A DNA stretch of 64,000 nt from Haloarchaeobius amylolyticus (GTDB lineage: Archaea > Halobacteriota > Halobacteria > Halobacteriales > Natrialbaceae): assembly GCF_026616195.1 (NCBI RefSeq), contig NZ_JANHDH010000001.1, forward strand, positions 1,922,001 through 1,986,000, given 5' to 3'. Both the position numbers and the translations under genes were made by a program. This document shows positions 17,483 through 27,067 of this stretch, one piece after another (the stretch's first letter is position 1; each line of letters opens with the position of its first letter). The notes under the pieces are model-generated. The model made no database searches. It was given only the letters and a program-made list of their open reading frames with translations, and had not been told where the DNA came from.

Positions 17483-18124
17483 ATGCCAGACGACCCGGTC
17501 CTCTCCGAGGCGGACCGTCAGAAGCTCGATTCGGGCCCCGACGACGCGTTCTACGACCAGCCGCGCTTCGTCCACCACGTCGACAGGGGGTTCAGGAGGC
17601 GGCTCACGGACCTGTACCGCGAGCACCTCGACGACGGCGACGAGGTACTGGACGCGATGTCGAGCTGGGTGTCGCACCTGCCCGACGGGACGAATTTCGA
17701 GCGCGTGGTCGGCCACGGTCTGAACGAGGCCGAACTCGCGGAGAACCCGCGACTCGACGCGTACGTCGTCCAGAACCTGAACCGGAAGCAGGACCTGCCG
17801 TTCGACGACGATAGCTTCGACGCGGTGCTGTGTGCCGTCTCGGTGCAGTACCTTCAGTATCCCGTACCTGTCTTCCGCGAGTTCGCGCGGGTCCTCCGCC
17901 CCGGTGGAATCCTCGTCGTCTCGTTCTCGAACCGAACGTTCTGGCAGAAGGCCATCCGGGCGTGGCGCGAGGGGTCGATGGACGACCGGGCCGACCTCGT
18001 GGTGCGGTACTGCGAGGCGGCCGGGTTCACCGCGGTCGAGACGGTCCGCGAGTCGCGACAGTCGGTGCTGCCCGGAATGGGCGGGGACCCCTTCTTCGCG
18101 GTGGTGGCCCGGACCGCGGACTGA
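17483..18124 (+). CDS. Class I SAM-dependent methyltransferase
   Basis: 213 residues, methyltransferase type 11 pattern. DEVLDAMSSWVSHLP stands in the motif I position without the usual glycine-rich GxGxG. DLPFDDDSFDAVLCAVSVQYL matches motif II/post-II and EFARVLRPGGILVVSFSNR matches motif III. The ATG at 17483 follows hemL by 41 nt in the same direction. The substrate is unknown. The weak motif I makes SAM binding likely but not certain. Confidence 0.75.
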   Translation: MPDDPVLSEADRQKLDSGPDDAFYDQPRFVHHVDRGFRRRLTDLYREHLDDGDEVLDAMSSWVSHLPDGTNFERVVGHGLNEAELAENPRLDAYVVQNLNRKQDLPFDDDSFDAVLCAVSVQYLQYPVPVFREFARVLRPGGILVVSFSNRTFWQKAIRAWREGSMDDRADLVVRYCEAAGFTAVETVRESRQSVLPGMGGDPFFAVVARTAD

Positions 18125-18192
18125 GCTGGGACGTACCGCCGCAAGCCACTCCGGGCCCAACACCGAAGTCGATACATCACGTACTCGATAGC

Positions 18193-18387
18193 ATGGCGAA
18201 CCCGCTGTCCTCGTTCCGGGGCTCGCGTCGCGCCAACCTCCTCGCCGCCGTCCTGTTCCTCGTGGCGGCCGCCGTGGTCTGGACGACCGCCACGAGCATG
18301 CCCCAGGCCGGGCTGGCCGTGTTCTTCGCGCTCGTCGGCGTCCTCGGGCTGTACGAACAGCTCTGGGGCGACGCACAGGACGGGTAG
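18193..18387 (+). CDS. Small two-span membrane protein
   Basis: 64 residues (begins MANPLSSFRGSRRANLLAA) with two hydrophobic segments (about 15-32 and 37-53) and a short acidic tail ending GDAQDG. It is not related in sequence to the similar-sized protein at 3343. It is probably real because codon use is strongly GC3 and it fits the gap; the function is unknown. Confidence 0.6.
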   Translation: MANPLSSFRGSRRANLLAAVLFLVAAAVVWTTATSMPQAGLAVFFALVGVLGLYEQLWGDAQDG

Positions 18388-18434
18388 CGCTGTTTCCCGT
18401 CGGTCGCTACAGCACCGTCTCTCGCGCCGCGAGT

Positions 18435-18463
18435 CCGATTTGATATAGCAGTATACGATACAT
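18435..18463 (+). repeat. Dispersed AT-rich repeat, copy 1
   Basis: CCGATTTGATAT followed by AGCAGTATACGATACAT, in otherwise GC-rich DNA upstream of hemC. It resembles the inverted copy at 21303-21338 (CCGGATTTGATAT, then GTGGTATG) and copies at 42345 and 43389. Copies 1 and 2 flank the hemC-SUMT-hemD operon in opposite orientations. Confidence 0.4.
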
Positions 18464-18638
18464 CCCGACAGATTGGAGGAACATCGGTGTCGACCGCGGA
18501 ACAGCGGTTCGGCCCCTCAGGTTCGCGAATTCGCCCGGTTCGAGCGCGAGCGCCCTGCAGACCGGCGGCGAATCCACTCGACGCGACCGCCAGCGACAAA
18601 CTGGAGGGCTTTTCACCCTCGGCCGCCGATTCCCGACC

Positions 18639-19727
18639 ATGCGAACACGTGGGACCATCCGACTCGCCACGCGAGGCTCCGACCTCGCGTTGCGACAGGC
18701 GGCGACGGTCCGGGAGACCCTCGAAGACCAGCGCTACGAGGTCGAGCTGGTCGAGGTCGAGACCGAGGGTGACCGGATACGCGACGAGTTGATACAGGAC
18801 CTCGGGAAGACGGGGGCGTTCGTCCGGTCGCTGGACGAGGAGATCCTCGACGGGAACGTCGACGCGGCCGTCCACTCGATGAAGGACATGCCGACCGAGA
18901 TGCCCGACGAACTGGTCGTCGCGGGCGTCCCCGAGCGCGCGGCGGCGGGCGACGTGCTCGTCACGCCCGCAGGGACCAGCCTCGACGACCTCGAACCGGG
19001 CGCCGTCGTCGGCACCTCCTCGATGCGTCGGCAGGCGCAGATAGAGAACTACCGCGACGACCTCGTGGTCGAACCCCTCCGCGGGAACGTCGACACCCGG
19101 GTCGAGAAGCTCCTCGCGCCCGCCCTCCAGCGCGAACACGAGCGCCGGAACGAGGCGGACAAGGAGCGGAAGGGCAACGTCGGCGACGAGGACTTCGAGC
19201 CCGAGTTCGACCGGACCGTCGACGAGTGGTTCGAGTCGCTCTCGGAGATCCGCAAGCGGGCACTGGGTCGCGAGGTCGAGACCGACTACGACGCCATCGT
19301 GCTCGCCGAGGCGGGGCTGCGCCGTGCCGGCCTCCTCCACCACATCGAGTACGAACAGCTCCCGACGGCGGAGTTCGTCCCGGCCGCCGGTCAGGGCGCA
19401 CTGGCCATCACGGCCCGCGACGGCGAGACCGCCGAGACCATCTTCAAGGCGCTCGACCACCCCCGGACGCGGGTCGAGACGACGGTCGAACGGACGGTCC
19501 TGGCGGGCCTCAACGGCGGCTGTGTCGCCCCCATCGGCGTCCACGCCATGATACAGGGCGAGTACGTGCGGACGACCGCGCAGATCCTGCATCCCGACGG
19601 CGACGGCGTCGTCCAGGAACGACGGGACCTGCCGGTCGAGACCCACGCCGACGCCGCCCGCGAGTTCGCCGCGGACCTGAACGAGGCGGGCGCCGCCGAG
19701 TACGTCGAGGCCGCCCGCCAGCGATGA
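18639..19727 (+). CDS. hemC: Hydroxymethylbilane synthase (porphobilinogen deaminase)
   Basis: 362 residues. It polymerises four porphobilinogens into hydroxymethylbilane. Motifs are IRLATRGSDLALRQA at the N-terminus, DAAVHSMKDMPTE, GTSSMRRQAQ and EPLRGNVDTRVEKL. The dipyrromethane cofactor Cys is C295 in LNGGCVAPIGVHA. A charged insertion (about residues 155-200, EHERRNEADKERKGN) lengthens the protein relative to the bacterial ~310 residues, a typical haloarchaeal loop. It overlaps the next gene by 4 nt (ATGA) and opens the hemC-SUMT-hemD operon. Confidence 0.95.
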   Translation: MRTRGTIRLATRGSDLALRQAATVRETLEDQRYEVELVEVETEGDRIRDELIQDLGKTGAFVRSLDEEILDGNVDAAVHSMKDMPTEMPDELVVAGVPERAAAGDVLVTPAGTSLDDLEPGAVVGTSSMRRQAQIENYRDDLVVEPLRGNVDTRVEKLLAPALQREHERRNEADKERKGNVGDEDFEPEFDRTVDEWFESLSEIRKRALGREVETDYDAIVLAEAGLRRAGLLHHIEYEQLPTAEFVPAAGQGALAITARDGETAETIFKALDHPRTRVETTVERTVLAGLNGGCVAPIGVHAMIQGEYVRTTAQILHPDGDGVVQERRDLPVETHADAAREFAADLNEAGAAEYVEAARQR

Positions 19728-20467
19728 CGGGCAAGGTCTACCTCGTCGGGAGCGGTCCCGGCGACCCGGAACTCCTGACGGTGAAGGCGAAGCGCCTGCT
19801 GGAGGAGGCCGACGTGGTCCTGCACGACAAACTCCCCGGCCCGGAGATACTGGGCCAGATACCCGAGGAGAAACGCGAGGACGTCGGCAAGCGCGCCGGC
19901 GGCGAGTGGACGCCACAGGAGTACACCAACAAGCGGTTGGTCGAACTCGCCGAGGAGGGCAAGACCGTCGTCCGGCTGAAGGGCGGCGACCCCTTCGTCT
20001 TCGGCCGCGGCGGCGAGGAGGCCGAACACCTCGCCGCGAACGGCATCGAGTTCGAGTACGTCCCCGGCATCACCTCCGCCATCGCGGGGGCCGGCATCGC
20101 GGGCATCCCGGTCACGCACCGCGACCACGCCTCCTCCGTCTCCTTCGTCACGGGCCACGAGGACCCCACGAAGGAGGAGTCCGCAGTGAACTGGGAGGCG
20201 CTGGCAGCCACCGGCGGCACCATCGTCGTCCTGATGGGCGTCGGCAAGTTGCCGGAGTACACGAAGGCGCTCCGGGAGGCCGGCATGGACCCCGAGACGC
20301 CCGTCGCGCTGGTCGAGCGCGCCACCTGGCCTGACATGCAGGTCGCGACCGGGACGCTCGACACCATCGTCGAGGTCCGGGATTCTGAAGGCATCGAACC
20401 GCCCGCCATCACCGTCATCGGTGACGTCGCGGGCACGCGCGAGGAGGTGCTCTCGTTCCTCGCATGA
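19724..20467 (+). CDS. cobA: Uroporphyrinogen-III C-methyltransferase (SUMT)
   Basis: 247 residues. It methylates uroporphyrinogen III at C2 and C7 to give precorrin-2, the branch toward siroheme and cobamides. SUMT motifs: VYLVGSGPGDPELLTVKA (first glycine loop), VRLKGGDPFVFGRGGEE, and VPGITSAIAGAGIAGIPVTHR. It overlaps hemC and hemD by 4 nt each (ATGA), so the three products are probably made together. The name cobA is used in the SUMT sense; sumT would serve equally. Confidence 0.93.
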   Translation: MTGKVYLVGSGPGDPELLTVKAKRLLEEADVVLHDKLPGPEILGQIPEEKREDVGKRAGGEWTPQEYTNKRLVELAEEGKTVVRLKGGDPFVFGRGGEEAEHLAANGIEFEYVPGITSAIAGAGIAGIPVTHRDHASSVSFVTGHEDPTKEESAVNWEALAATGGTIVVLMGVGKLPEYTKALREAGMDPETPVALVERATWPDMQVATGTLDTIVEVRDSEGIEPPAITVIGDVAGTREEVLSFLA

Positions 20468-21213
20468 CGACCAGAGACACCACCGTCGCCGTCTTCCGCC
20501 CCGACGACGAGCGACTCGCGAACGCGGTCGAACTCGTCGAATCGCTCGGTGCGACCCCGGTCCCGGACCCGATGCTGGCGGTCCGGTCGAGTGGCCGGAG
20601 CCCGAAGCCGGGCGCCGACTACACCATCCTGACGAGCAAGACCGGCGCGGAACTCGCCCGCGAGGCCGGCTGGGAGCCCGGCGAGACCACGGTCTGTGCC
20701 ATCGGTCCCTCGACCGCCGAGGCCCTTCGACAGGAGGGCTACGACGTGGACCGGGTCCCCGACGAGTACACGTCGAGCGGGCTGGTCGCGGAACTGGCAG
20801 AGGATGTCGACGGCGCGACGGTCGAGGTCGCCCGGAGCGACCACGGGAGCGACGTGCTCATCGAGGGCCTCTGGGAGGCCGGCGCGTTCGTCCACGAGAC
20901 GGTACTCTACGAACTCGTCAGGCCCGACGGCGCCGGGTCGTCCGTCGAACTGGCCGCCGCGGGGGAGCTGGACGCCGCCGCGTTCACCTCCTCGCTGACG
21001 GTCGAGAACTTCCTCGCGACCGCCGAGGAACTCGGGGTTCGAGAGGAGGCACTCGCCGGGCTGAACGACGCCGTCGTCGGCGTCATCGGCCCGCCGACGC
21101 GCGAGACGGCCGAATCGCTCGGTATCGCCGTCGACGTGGTCCCCCAACACGCCGACTTCGAGGAGCTGGCGTGTCTGGTCGTCGAGGAAGCGGCCCCGAC
21201 GTACCACGACTGA
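20464..21213 (+). CDS. hemD: Uroporphyrinogen-III synthase
   Basis: 249 residues, divergent as usual for HemD, but with the two-domain pattern: VAVFRPDDERLANAVELVESLGATPVPDP at the start, TILTSKTGAELAREAG, VCAIGPSTAEALRQEGYDV, and VEVARSDHGSDVLIEGLWEAGA heading the second half. It ends with VIGPPTRETAESLGIAVDVVPQHADFE. It closes the hydroxymethylbilane ring with inversion of ring D. It is last in the operon and starts within the SUMT stop (ATGA). Confidence 0.9.
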   Translation: MTTRDTTVAVFRPDDERLANAVELVESLGATPVPDPMLAVRSSGRSPKPGADYTILTSKTGAELAREAGWEPGETTVCAIGPSTAEALRQEGYDVDRVPDEYTSSGLVAELAEDVDGATVEVARSDHGSDVLIEGLWEAGAFVHETVLYELVRPDGAGSSVELAAAGELDAAAFTSSLTVENFLATAEELGVREEALAGLNDAVVGVIGPPTRETAESLGIAVDVVPQHADFEELACLVVEEAAPTYHD

Positions 21214-21302
21214 GTCCGGAATCCGATTTTCGGCAGCATCCGGCATCGAGGACCCGATTCTCGAGTGATTTCAGTGTCCGCTGGCTGTGGCCCCGGGCAA
21301 TA

Positions 21303-21338
21303 GCGATAAACTACATACCACGATATCAAATCCGGTTC
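21303..21338 (-). repeat. Dispersed AT-rich repeat, copy 2 (inverted)
   Basis: Read on the minus strand: CCGGATTTGATAT, then CGTGGTATGTAGTTTATCG. It is closest to copy 3 at 42345-42376, sharing GATTT, GTATG and AGTTTATCG in the same order and spacing. It lies between hemD and the 3' end of the VOC gene, where neither strand obviously needs a promoter. Confidence 0.4.
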
Positions 21339-21439
21339 GCACAGGAACCCCTGTCCTTCGGAAACGGGCGAGAGGAAGCGTCTCCGGTGTGTTCTCGGGG
21401 GGTCGGCGGGTCCGGGACGGTCCAGCCAGCCGAGTCCGG

Positions 21440-22060
21440 TCAGTTCACGCCGCCGACGCCCGACGACGCGTCGGGCAGGTCGTAGGGCGTCGCGTCCAGT
21501 CCGAGTTCCTCGAGGGCGGCCGCCATGTGCTCGTCCTTGGCGTACTCGGCCCCGTCCTCCTCGCGGATGCGCTGGGTCGTCGCCAGCACCTCGGCGCGGC
21601 GGTCGTCCGGAATGTCGTACTTGTCGGCCGAGAGTTCGATGACGAGCCCGTTGTTGTCCTTGGTGTAGATGGAGTGGAAGATACCCCGGTCGAACACGTT
21701 GTAGTGGTGCCCGGCCTCGTCCAGCGCGTCCATGACCGCCTCGTAGCGCTCCGGGTCGACGCTGAAGCAGAGGTGGTGGACCGCGCCGACGCCACCGCGA
21801 ACCCCCTGGGCCGAGGGCCGGTCGTCGCTCACGAAGAAGGTGAGGATGCGGCCGTCGCCGGTGTCGAAGAACAGGTGGGTCTGGGACGGGTCGTCGAGGT
21901 TCGGCTGCCGGAGCACGAGTGGCATCCCGAGCAGGTCGCGGTAGAACTCGATGGTGTCCGCCTCGTTGCTGCCCCAGATGGTGATGTGGTCGGTGCCTGT
22001 CGTGTGGAAGGGGCTGTCGGGCAGTTCGTCGGTGACGGGTGCTTGCTGCTGGTCGCTCAT
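21440..22060 (-). CDS. VOC family (glyoxalase/extradiol dioxygenase-like) protein
   Basis: 206 residues. Vicinal-oxygen-chelate pattern: TGTDHITIWGSNEADTIEFYRDLLGMPLVLRQ opens the first beta-alpha-beta module with a metal-ligand-type His. GVGAVHHLCFSVDPERYEAVMDAL supplies the second, and GLVIELSADKYDIPDD ends with the E of the metal triad. It resembles catechol 2,3-dioxygenase-like or glyoxalase proteins; the substrate cannot be assigned. The start is MSDQQQAPVTDEL. The gene is monocistronic and convergent with hemD. Confidence 0.8.
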   Translation of the reverse strand: MSDQQQAPVTDELPDSPFHTTGTDHITIWGSNEADTIEFYRDLLGMPLVLRQPNLDDPSQTHLFFDTGDGRILTFFVSDDRPSAQGVRGGVGAVHHLCFSVDPERYEAVMDALDEAGHHYNVFDRGIFHSIYTKDNNGLVIELSADKYDIPDDRRAEVLATTQRIREEDGAEYAKDEHMAAALEELGLDATPYDLPDASSGVGGVN

Positions 22061-22147
22061 ACGAGGACGGTACGGGCTCTCGCCCGATAAGCGCTCGCGG
22101 ACACCGCCGTCACCCGGTGACAGGCGTGTCCCTGGCCTGGGCAGGCG

Positions 22148-23005
22148 CTACGACCGGGGCTCGTCGGTATCTTCGTCCTCGGCGTCGGCGTCGTCCTCCT
22201 CCATCACGGACTCGACGGCCTCCTGTTCGGCGGCGTCCATCACCTCGCGCTCGGCCTCCGCCTCCTCGGCCGCCTCCACCACCTCGTCCGGTTCTGGCTC
22301 GCGCGGCCGCCGGACGACCAGCACCGGCCCGACCGACAGTTCGGCGATCTGGTCGACCTCCTCGCCGAAGACGACCGACCGGAGCGACGGGGCGCGCTCG
22401 CCCATCACGACGAGGTCGAACTCGGTCGCGGCGGTCGCGGTCGCCCGGACCGGGGCGTCGGTCAGCTCCAGGCGGCTGTCGAGGCGCTCCGACGCGACGC
22501 CGTGGTCGCGGAAGCGGTCGATGGCGGCCCGGACGAGTTCCTCGCGCTCGGCCTCGGTCTCGTCGTCGTCGGCCGTCGCGAAGACGGTGATGCTCGCGTC
22601 CTGGTCCGCGAGGAGGGCCACCGCGTAGTCGACGACGCGGTCGACCGCCACCTTCGGGTGGACCGGGACGAGCACCTTCTCGACCTGCGGGGTCGGGTTC
22701 GGGAGCAGGTACGCGTCACAGTGGGCCTCGTCGGCGACGCGGTCGATGGTCTTCTCCGCGTCGTGGGTGAAGACGATGCGCGTCTCGAGGCTCGCGTCGT
22801 ACTCCTCGAACAGTTCGACGACGTCCTCGAGCTTGTTCTGTGCCTGTTCCTCGAACTCCAGTTTCCCCTGCCCGGGCGGGGTCTGCTCGGGGAGGACGTG
22901 GTAGCCAAGCAGGACGACCGGCACGTCCGCGAGGACCTCGGCCACCCCTGGCGAGACGGTCTCCCCTTTCAACACCTGCACCGGGACGAGCACGCGTCGG
23001 GTCAT
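22148..23005 (-). CDS. Universal stress protein (UspA family), two domains with acidic tail
   Basis: 285 residues with two UspA-like folds: [20 protein letters not shown], then [21 protein letters not shown]. The second ends [35 protein letters not shown], a variant of the ATP-binding G-x2-G-x9-G region. The last 50 residues are almost all Glu, Asp and Ala. The ATG overlaps the stop of the amino-acid permease by 4 nt. Such permease-USP operons are common in haloarchaea and suggest that the USP regulates the transporter. Confidence 0.85.
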   Translation of the reverse strand: MTRRVLVPVQVLKGETVSPGVAEVLADVPVVLLGYHVLPEQTPPGQGKLEFEEQAQNKLEDVVELFEEYDASLETRIVFTHDAEKTIDRVADEAHCDAYLLPNPTPQVEKVLVPVHPKVAVDRVVDYAVALLADQDASITVFATADDDETEAEREELVRAAIDRFRDHGVASERLDSRLELTDAPVRATATAATEFDLVVMGERAPSLRSVVFGEEVDQIAELSVGPVLVVRRPREPEPDEVVEAAEEAEAEREVMDAAEQEAVESVMEEDDADAEDEDTDEPRS

Positions 23006-24402
23006 ACGGCACCTCGCAGGTTCACGTCGCGGGCATAATACAGGTACCATCCACCGGACAGCAGCATGACGGCGAGCCCGATGAGCTGCGAGGCCGGCTT
23101 CATGAAGTAGATGAGGCCGAAGCTCGCGACCGCGCCGAGGACCGGAATCACGGGACCGAACGGTACCTCGAAGTCCGGCTGGTACCACTCCGGCGGCGAC
23201 CGCCGGATGACGACCAGCGCGACGCACATCAGCCCGTACATCACGAGGTGGAGGAACGAGGCGACCTCCGCGAGGACCTCGACCTGCCCGGTCGCGACCA
23301 GCACGAGCACCGGCCCACCCGCCGAGAGCAGGGCGATGTGCGGGGTGCCGTACTTCAGGTTCAGGCGGCGGAACCGCTCGGGGACGAGGGCGTCACGGCT
23401 CAACGCGTAGATGGCACGCGAGGACGAGAGGATGCTCGCGTTCGCCGACGAGAGCGTCGCGAGCAGCCCGGCGAGGAGGATGGCGACCGCGCCACCCAGC
23501 CCGAAGAAGTCGCGGGCGACCTCGACCATCGCGGTCTCCCCGAACTGCTCCAGCCGGGGGCTGCCGAACGCGCTGGTCGCCACGAAGATGGTCGCGACGT
23601 AGAACACGCCCACGAGCAGCACCGAGCCGACCATCGCCAGCGGGAGGTTCCGCGCCGGGTCCTTCACCTCGCCCGCGACGGTCGCGACCTGTGCGAACCC
23701 CAGATACGAGGTGAACACGAGCGCCGCGGTCGAGAACACCGGCCCGACGCCGAACCGGAAGAACTCCTCGGGGGTCGAGGACCGCCCGAACACCCCGAGG
23801 GCGTCGAGGCCACCGTACGTGAGGAACCCGGTGAGGATGACGAGCAACAGGCCGACGACGACGTTCTGGAGCTTCGTCGCGTTCTCGGTCCCCGTCAGCG
23901 AGAGGGCCGTGAGCAGGACGGCGAAGGCGAGGCCGAGTGGGATCACGAGCCCGCCGGCGTTCACGCCCACCTCCGCGAGGACGGCCGCGGCGTAGTTCCC
24001 GAAGCCGACGAGGTAGAACGCCGACGCGAACACGAGACCGAGCCACACCGAGAGGCCGACGACGGCCCCGAACAGCGTCCCGAGCCCGCGGGAGATGAAG
24101 TAGTAGCCACCGCCCGACTTCGGCATCGCGGTGGCCAGCTCCGCCGTCGGGACCGCCACCAGCAGGGCGATGACCGCCCCGATGGCGAACGACAGGGCGG
24201 CGGCCGGGCCGGCCTGCCCCGCCGCCAGCCCCGGGAAGACGAAGATGCCCGCACCGATCATCGTCCCGACGCCGATGGCCATCGCGCCGCGCAACCCGAT
24301 GGTCCGCTCCAGTTCGACACCCTCCTCGTGGACGGTCGCCTCCTCTGTGACCGCGCCGGCGTCGGTCTCCGGCTCCGGTCTGGCGGCTGGGTCGACTGAC
24401 AT
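23002..24402 (-). CDS. APC superfamily amino-acid permease
   Basis: 466 residues, about 12 membrane segments. The family opening [30 protein letters not shown] with the unwound GxG helix 1 is clear, followed by [20 protein letters not shown]. An acidic 35-residue N-terminal tail precedes it. It is a predicted secondary amino-acid or amine transporter of unknown specificity. The start [14 protein letters not shown] is the first ATG that keeps the tail; an in-frame ATG 60 nt upstream is less likely. It overlaps the USP gene by 4 nt. Confidence 0.88.
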   Translation of the reverse strand: MSVDPAARPEPETDAGAVTEEATVHEEGVELERTIGLRGAMAIGVGTMIGAGIFVFPGLAAGQAGPAAALSFAIGAVIALLVAVPTAELATAMPKSGGGYYFISRGLGTLFGAVVGLSVWLGLVFASAFYLVGFGNYAAAVLAEVGVNAGGLVIPLGLAFAVLLTALSLTGTENATKLQNVVVGLLLVILTGFLTYGGLDALGVFGRSSTPEEFFRFGVGPVFSTAALVFTSYLGFAQVATVAGEVKDPARNLPLAMVGSVLLVGVFYVATIFVATSAFGSPRLEQFGETAMVEVARDFFGLGGAVAILLAGLLATLSSANASILSSSRAIYALSRDALVPERFRRLNLKYGTPHIALLSAGGPVLVLVATGQVEVLAEVASFLHLVMYGLMCVALVVIRRSPPEWYQPDFEVPFGPVIPVLGAVASFGLIYFMKPASQLIGLAVMLLSGGWYLYYARDVNLRGAV

Positions 24403-24522
24403 GCGGAGAGGTAGCACGGTGGCGTTGAAAAAGGACGGCCATGATTGCCACCCGACAGGCACCCGCTGCCCTCCGTCGCCTGCGAGTCGGTCGTCGCCCG
24501 CGAGTCGGCCGTCGCCGACGAA

Positions 24523-25122
24523 TCAGTCCACGTCGAGCGCGTCGCGGCGGCCGGCCGGGACGTACTCCGGGTAGACGTGGTCGTAGCCGAGGAGGCGGGC
24601 GATCGGTGCGAGGGCGCGGACGCCGAGGCGCTGGAGCCAGACCGGGAGGGCAGCGAGGAAGAGGAGGTCGTCGAACTCGTCGACGACCGGGGCCAGCCGC
24701 AGGGGGTTGAGCGGCATCCCGGACGAGGTGGCCGGGAAATCACGGCCGAGGCCGTACGTGACGTACATGAACAGCTCCGTGTCGAGTGCGGGCCGGACCT
24801 CCCCGACCAGGTGCAGTTCGTCCTCGCCCGCGTTCCAGAACCGGTGCGGGTCGCCCGCCGGAATCGTCACGTCCTCCCCCGGCCCGAGGCGCCGGGACGT
24901 CCCGTCGTGCCAGACGCCCAGCGTCCCCGCCTCGACCGCCAGGTACTCGTCCTGTTCGGGGTGGACGTGCCGCATCGGCCCGTGGGAGTTCGGTGGTGGC
25001 TCCAGCCACATCTCGAACCGGGCGTACTCCCCGTCCGTCTCCTCGGCGGTGGCCAGGTACCGGACACGCTTCCCGCTCCGCGGGGCCTCGACGGTCGGTC
25101 TCGCGACGGAATCCGGCTGCAT
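24523..25122 (-). CDS. Cupin-domain protein
   Basis: 199 residues. A single conserved cupin barrel: MRHVHPEQDEYLAVEAGTLGVWHDG gives motif 1 (two His and a Glu) and IPAGDPHRFWNAGEDELHLVGEVRP gives motif 2 with the third His. The C-terminal 70 residues (FDDLLFLAALPVWLQRLGVRAL) are helical and hydrophobic, perhaps a membrane-associating tail. A metal site is likely, but the reaction is unknown. The start MQPDSVARPTVE is the most plausible of several in-frame ATGs. Confidence 0.78.
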   Translation of the reverse strand: MQPDSVARPTVEAPRSGKRVRYLATAEETDGEYARFEMWLEPPPNSHGPMRHVHPEQDEYLAVEAGTLGVWHDGTSRRLGPGEDVTIPAGDPHRFWNAGEDELHLVGEVRPALDTELFMYVTYGLGRDFPATSSGMPLNPLRLAPVVDEFDDLLFLAALPVWLQRLGVRALAPIARLLGYDHVYPEYVPAGRRDALDVD

Positions 25123-25248
25123 CGGTGCAGCATACGGCGATGGCCCGTTTAGTTGTTCGCCCCTCGATACGACGGGGCGGGCCGGGGCCGCGCCTCCGGC
25201 GCGGCGCAACCGAGACTTTATCCACCAGACCGACCCACTACCCGACGA

Positions 25249-26670
25249 ATGCCAGCCGACGCCCCCGTTCCCGAGATGGCAGACCGCGCCGCCGCGTGCG
25301 CCGAGCGCTTACGCGGTGCCGACGAGGTGTTGCTCTCCTCGCACATCGACGCCGACGGCCTGACCAGCGCCGGCGTCGCCGCCAGCGCGCTGGAACGCGC
25401 CGGCATCCCCTTCGAGGTGAACTTCGAGAAACAGCTCGACGAGGAGGCCATCGCGGCCATCGCGGCGACCGACTACGACACCGTGCTGTTCACCGACTTC
25501 GGGAGCGGGCAACTGGACGTCATCGCCCCATACGAGGACGCGGGCGACTTCACGCCGGTCATCGCGGACCACCACCAGCCGGCCGACGCCGACACCGAGT
25601 ACCACCTCAACCCCCTGCTGTTCGGCATCGACGGCGGGTCCGAACTCTCGGGAGCCGGTGCGGCGTACGTCCTCGCGCGGGCGCTGGAGGGCGACGGCGA
25701 CAACCGCGACCTGGCCCGCCTCGCCGTGGTCGGGGCGGTCGGCGACATGCAGGACACCGACGGCGAACTCCACGGGGCGAACGCGGGCCTGGTCGAGGAC
25801 GGTGTCGCGGCGGGCGTCCTCGAGGAGGGGACCGACCTCGCGGTGTACGGCAAGCAGACGCGCGAACTCCCCAAGCTCCTCGAATACGCCAGCGACGTGG
25901 TCATCCCGGGCATCACGAACGACCGGAACGGGGCGGTCCAGTTCCTGAACGACCTCGACATCGAGGTCAGAGACGGCGACGACTGGAAGCGCTGGGTCGA
26001 CCTCGACGCGGCGGAGCGCCAGACCGTCGCCAGCGGCCTGGTCCAGCGCGCGGTGCGCTCGGGCGTCCCCGCGGACCGCATCGACCGGCTCGTCGGGACG
26101 AGCTACACGCTCCTCGCGGAACCCGAGGGCACCGAACTGCGCGACGCCAGCGAGTTCTCGACGCTGCTCAACGCGACCGCCCGGTACGAACGCGCCGACG
26201 TGGGCCTCGCGGTCTGTCTCGGTGACCGGGGCGAGGCGCTCACCGCGGCCCGCGAGCTGCTGCGCAACCACCGCAAGAACCTCTCGGAGGGCCTCCAGTT
26301 CGTCAAGAACGAGGGCACGACGAAGGAGGACCACGTCCAGTGGTTCCACGCCGACGACCGCATCCGCGAGACCATCGTCGGCATCGTCGCCGGGATGTCC
26401 CTCGGCGCGAGCGGTATCGACCGCAGCAGGCCCATCATCGCGTTCGCGAACGAGAGCGCCGAGGAGGTGAAGGTCTCCGCGCGCGGGACCGGCCACCTCG
26501 TCCGCGACGGCCTGGACCTCTCGGTCGTGATGCGCGAGGCGTCACAGGCCGTCGGCGGCGACGGGGGCGGGCACGTCGTCGCGGCCGGCGCGACGATTCC
26601 ACGCGGGCAGGAAGACGAGTTCATCGCAGAGTGCGACCGGGTGGTCGGGGAGCAGTTGGGCGACGGATAG
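25249..26670 (+). CDS. Archaeal RecJ-like single-stranded DNA exonuclease (DHH family)
   Basis: 473 residues. DHH phosphoesterase motifs in order: SHIDADGLTSAGV (about 30-42), LFTDFGSGQ, VIADHHQPADAD, and VGAVGDMQD. The C-terminal DHHA1 domain ends with GGDGGGHVVAAGATIP. It is consistent with the archaeal RecJ/GAN family that associates with GINS at the replication fork or trims single-stranded ends. The ATG at 25249 (MPADAPVPEMADRAA) follows an AT-rich CTTTATCC promoter-like stretch. The 96-nt longer in-frame extension is GC-rich and unlikely. Confidence 0.88.
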   Translation: MPADAPVPEMADRAAACAERLRGADEVLLSSHIDADGLTSAGVAASALERAGIPFEVNFEKQLDEEAIAAIAATDYDTVLFTDFGSGQLDVIAPYEDAGDFTPVIADHHQPADADTEYHLNPLLFGIDGGSELSGAGAAYVLARALEGDGDNRDLARLAVVGAVGDMQDTDGELHGANAGLVEDGVAAGVLEEGTDLAVYGKQTRELPKLLEYASDVVIPGITNDRNGAVQFLNDLDIEVRDGDDWKRWVDLDAAERQTVASGLVQRAVRSGVPADRIDRLVGTSYTLLAEPEGTELRDASEFSTLLNATARYERADVGLAVCLGDRGEALTAARELLRNHRKNLSEGLQFVKNEGTTKEDHVQWFHADDRIRETIVGIVAGMSLGASGIDRSRPIIAFANESAEEVKVSARGTGHLVRDGLDLSVVMREASQAVGGDGGGHVVAAGATIPRGQEDEFIAECDRVVGEQLGDG

Positions 26671-26700
26671 TTTCAAGACCGTCCTGCGAGAGCGTAACCC

Positions 26701-27048
26701 ATGAACGACCGTCTCCTCGACGACATCGTCCACGACCTGGACAAGGACCGGGCAGACAGCGAGTACATCAGGGACCGCTTCGTCGACGTCGGGCGCGAGT
26801 ACGTCGAGAACGCCGACGACCCGACGACGGAGCAGGTCACGGTGCTCGTCGAGCACTTCGAGGACCGCGACCCCGACGATATCGACGAGGAAACCCTCTC
26901 GTTGCTGTGGACGATGTGTGGCGTCTTCCGATGGATGGTCGACGGACTCCCGCTGCAGGGACAGACCTCCGACCCGGAATGGCTGCTAGAGAAGCTAGAG
27001 TTCTGGGCGGCTATCAAGGGCGGAACGGACAAGTCGGACGAATCGTGA
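26701..27048 (+). CDS. Conserved-looking acidic hypothetical protein
   Basis: 115 residues (MNDRLLDDIVHDLDKDRADSE...), soluble and acidic, probably mostly helical. It contains LLWTMCGVFRWMVDGLPLQG, a hydrophobic helix. No known family was recognised. It follows the RecJ-like gene by 30 nt in the same direction, so co-transcription is possible. Confidence 0.6.
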   Translation: MNDRLLDDIVHDLDKDRADSEYIRDRFVDVGREYVENADDPTTEQVTVLVEHFEDRDPDDIDEETLSLLWTMCGVFRWMVDGLPLQGQTSDPEWLLEKLEFWAAIKGGTDKSDES

Positions 27049-27067
27049 GGGGCTCGACGGCCCCGTC

